Source: Phycisphaerae bacterium (lineage in GTDB: Bacteria > Planctomycetota > Phycisphaerae > UBA1845 > UTPLA1). Taken from it: a stretch of 6,414 nucleotides of DNA. The notes below the pieces were generated by a model, which did no database searches, was not told the DNA's origin, and saw nothing but the letters and a program-made list of their open reading frames with translations. Below, piece after piece: positions 6,136 through 6,414 of this stretch; position 1 is the first letter of the stretch, and each line of letters begins with the position of its first letter. The position numbers and the translations under genes are program-made. The DNA lies in contig JAJDEC010000108.1 of NCBI GenBank assembly GCA_029259995.1, positions 1-6,414 on the forward strand, given 5' to 3'.

Positions 6136-6414
6136 TTCTCGTATGGCTCCAGTAGATTCTCGCATGCCTTCTCGACGAGCTTTCGAAGTTGCTGTTCGCT
6201 CTCAACATCCGCCGTCCCTTGAGCGATGTTGTACCAGAGGATTTCACCTGATTCTCGATGAACGAGCATCAGTACGATGAACGCCTGGTCGGTCGGAACC
6301 TGGACATGAATCCCGGTCAACGCACCAACGACCATCGCCGTACCCGCCAACACCTTGCGACCAGCAGTGGGGACGACCGCATTCAGGTAGACCAACAAGA
6401 CTGCGTCTGACGCC
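6132..6414 (-). CDS. Unidentified protein, C-terminal part (5' end outside window), first visible gene of the M48 operon
   Basis: The frame is open from the right edge (first full codon at 6413) to a TGA at 6134-6132, giving 93 residues. A TTG at 6398 could be read as a start, but the frame continues upstream (ASDAV before LVYLNAVV), so the gene very likely begins outside the window. Visible features are a strand-like start, VPTAGRKVLAGTAMVVGALTG (a small-residue-rich hydrophobic stretch), FIVLMLVHRESGEILWYN (strand, turn, strand) and a helix ending ENLLEPYEK. The pattern 'S-A/A-G-R, Gly-rich stretch, D/E-x-x-G-x-I-x-W-x-N' recalls small envelope proteins I associate with M48 genes in other bacteria, which is a memory-based inference. 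The stop overlaps the M48 start, so the two are probably translated in a coupled way. Confidence 0.7.
   Translation of the reverse strand, partial: ASDAVLLVYLNAVVPTAGRKVLAGTAMVVGALTGIHVQVPTDQAFIVLMLVHRESGEILWYNIAQGTADVESEQQLRKLVEKACENLLEPYEK

Overview
The window most likely comes from a member of the Planctomycetota, perhaps an uncultivated or Phycisphaerae-like lineage. The main evidence is the large secreted protein at 515-4180. It combines Cys/Asp/Asn-rich repeats of the 'DCNGNGxPDxCD' type, a 'DNFE...GW' jelly-roll-like domain and a C-terminal dockerin-like pair of EF-hand loops (GDMNCDC...NGLDVAAF). This combination is typical of planctomycete extracellular proteins. The assignment rests on recalled family features, not on a search.

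Layout, left to right. Positions 2-145 (+) hold the last 47 codons of a hemerythrin HHE-type gene that begins outside the window. Positions 146-514 are a gene-poor stretch with one perfect inverted repeat (353-370) and the translation start region of the next gene. Positions 515-4180 (+) encode a 1221-residue exported zinc metalloprotease of the reprolysin-like (M12B/metzincin) type. It carries a twin-arginine-type signal, a propeptide with a cysteine-switch-like PMCG motif, HExxHxxNxxH plus a Met-turn, two calcium-binding-type repeat arrays that flank a six-unit NHL-like propeller, and the C-terminal domains named above. Positions 4181-4356 separate it from a convergent minus-strand operon.

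The minus-strand operon, read from right to left, has three tightly packed genes: the 3' part of an unidentified small gene (window edge to 6132), an M48 metallopeptidase lipoprotein with C-terminal TPRs (6135-4930, sharing an ATGA with the gene before it), and a small lipoprotein resembling the PsbP/DUF1795-like families (4926-4357, 3 nt after the M48 stop). The spacing implies co-transcription and translational coupling. The inferred theme is a cell-envelope quality-control or maintenance module: a membrane-anchored M48 protease with two partners of unknown function. The two proteases in the window (M12B-like and M48) are unrelated, lie in separate transcription units and need not cooperate.

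The most interesting items are the domain architecture of the secreted protease, including a His/Asp-rich insertion in the fifth propeller blade, and the compact three-gene M48 module. I saw no tRNA, rRNA, CRISPR array, insertion sequence or phage gene.
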